Under the pieces are notes generated by a model, which worked only from the letters and a program-made list of their open reading frames with translations, was not told where the DNA came from and searched no databases. Below, piece by piece: positions 63,201 through 64,000 of a stretch of 64,000 nt of DNA (position 1 is its first letter; each line of letters starts with the position of its first letter). Source of the stretch: Flectonema sp. DT1601 (lineage: Eukaryota; Euglenozoa; Diplonemea; Diplonemida; Diplonemidae); the NCBI GenBank assembly GCA_964019425.1, contig OZ025794.1, forward strand, positions 1,364,001-1,428,000, written 5' to 3'. A program made the position numbers and the translations under genes.

Positions 63201-64000
63201 GTGTTCTTTGGACATAAGATAGCGAGAACGATGATGGGAATAGAACATTTTGTGTTGGCAACGAAGAGATATTTCTCTGATTCTCATCCGCTATTTAAAT
63301 TATTATATCCCCACTGCGCTGGTACACTTGCTGCTATCGCACAAGTAAAGCAGTATCTGTTGAGTGAGGATGGACTCTGTTCTGTGTTCTCTCTTTCTCA
63401 TTCTGGTCAAACTCTTTTAATTGAAAGATTTCTTAGGAAGTGGACTCTCGATAACAACAACCACACCTCTGACATCATTAATCGCGGTGTTGATTCTATA
63501 GAAGGATATACTTACAGGTATGGTTGTTTCTTATTTAGGTACTCAAAAAGTTTAATCAAAACTAAATAACAACAAAACAGAGACTTTGGATACACAATTG
63601 AGTCGTCAATAGAAACTTACATATCGAACATGTTATCAATTATGTACATCACTTCACAAGATTACTTAGATGATATTGAATTAGGTGAATGGTGTAAAGA
63701 TTTAAAGATAAAGGTTCCCGACAAGGAAGGATTAACAAAACTACTTACGACTTTTGTGTATTCTGTTTCGGTAAGACAGGCGGTTTTGTCGCATTGTCTG
63801 TGGGATACTTTTGGTTGTGTTCCATACTCTCCGTTTGCGTGTTACGAGGCTCCTCCTGTTTGTACGCAACCAGCGAGATCAGACGAAGAGGTGGATACTT
63901 ACATGCTTGATATCCTTCCAGGGAAGTCATCATCAGCTCATCAGGTGGTGTTGACTTGGATGTTAGCAACTTCTAACTTCACACCTCTCTCAGATGCTTA
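60249..64000 (+). CDS. catalase-like (allene-oxide-synthase-like) / PLAT / lipoxygenase fusion protein, 3' end outside window
   Basis: Fusion with the domain order of coral AOS-LOX. MGSSESK at the chosen start is a classic N-myristoylation signal. Residues about 70-390 resemble a catalase-fold heme domain (GRSHTRGVYGEGYF with the distal-side His, FFQPGKAYSITVRHSD, MDIRGMAIKF). A PLAT-like beta-sandwich follows near 415-515 (YVIRIAVGNC..VAVYVTLIGQ). The lipoxygenase domain starts near residue 700 (VWMNDLEYGRQFVDGALCLTIERY). Introns: 62941-63024 (GTATGT..CACAG, phase 1, between RS and GCYLAAP) and 63518-63580 (GTATGG..AAAACAG, phase 2). The frame stays open to the window end. The LOX iron site is altered: the His of HxxxN is Gln (63777-63779), its Asn is Ser (63789-63791), and the H-x4-H helix has H-x5-H. 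Probably not a normal lipoxygenase. Confidence 0.85.

Noticed and set aside
1-64000. CRISPR arrays, prokaryotic operons and viral elements
   Set aside because: No spaced direct-repeat arrays, no Shine-Dalgarno-led operons and no capsid, integrase or LTR features were seen.

Overview
This window is nuclear DNA of a eukaryote, almost certainly a unicellular one. It encodes a kinesin, a MYST histone acetyltransferase, the catalytic subunit of DNA polymerase alpha, the B subunit of DNA polymerase epsilon, a TIM22 translocase and the WD40 subunit of the tRNA m7G46 methyltransferase. Short GT-AG introns interrupt several genes, and gene-free DNA is AT-rich and full of A and T homopolymers. The genetic code is standard. 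A mitochondrially targeted bacterial-type aconitase B and a FolB-FolK-FolP fusion point to a protist. I cannot name the lineage.

Every protein gene I can support (23), the tRNA-Tyr gene and the LINE fragment lie on the + strand. About 19 or 20 genes have a pyrimidine-rich 3' splice site (YYTCAG or similar), usually 8-40 nt before the start codon. The cis introns inside genes end differently, in an A-rich AACAG. Some neighbours are only 58-81 bp apart. I infer a unidirectional transcription unit whose mRNAs mature by spliced-leader trans-splicing, as in Euglenozoa or dinoflagellates. A tRNA-Tyr with a tiny 10-nt intron is compatible with that but does not prove it.

Layout. 1-792: 3' part of an FMN-dependent alpha-hydroxyacid oxidase. 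994-5392: TRM82/WDR4, a folate-synthesis fusion with a degenerate DHPS part, and TIM22. 5748-11769: an LRR protein with tryptophan-acidic repeats, an orphan coiled-coil protein with TQT motifs, and a J-protein. 13144-15331: an OGFOD3-like oxygenase and a fatty acid 2-hydroxylase. 15332-18398: 3 kb of non-coding DNA ending in a duplicated splice-acceptor region. 18399-21672: an insulysin-like protein without zinc ligands. 23040-24265: the 3' end of a non-LTR retrotransposon abutting tRNA-Tyr. 24405-28040: a Ubl/BspA-like LRR gene and aconitase B. 29889-36531: a membrane protein, a coiled-coil protein and a kinesin. 38012-46668: POLA1, a small basic orphan, POLE2 and a PX-domain protein. 46669-54298: a 7.6-kb gene desert with foldback repeats. 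54299-59736: a MYST acetyltransferase without its zinc finger, the second Ubl/BspA-like paralogue and a membrane-anchored prolyl 4-hydroxylase. 60249 to the end: a catalase-like/PLAT/lipoxygenase fusion, incomplete at the right edge.

A recurring theme is enzyme-family members whose catalytic or metal-binding residues are gone although the reading frame is intact: the DHPS part of the folate fusion, the M16 peptidase, the MYST zinc finger and the lipoxygenase iron site. Functionally the genes are mixed (replication, chromatin, organelle import, lipid and folate metabolism, cytoskeleton), as expected of a polycistronic unit not organised by pathway.
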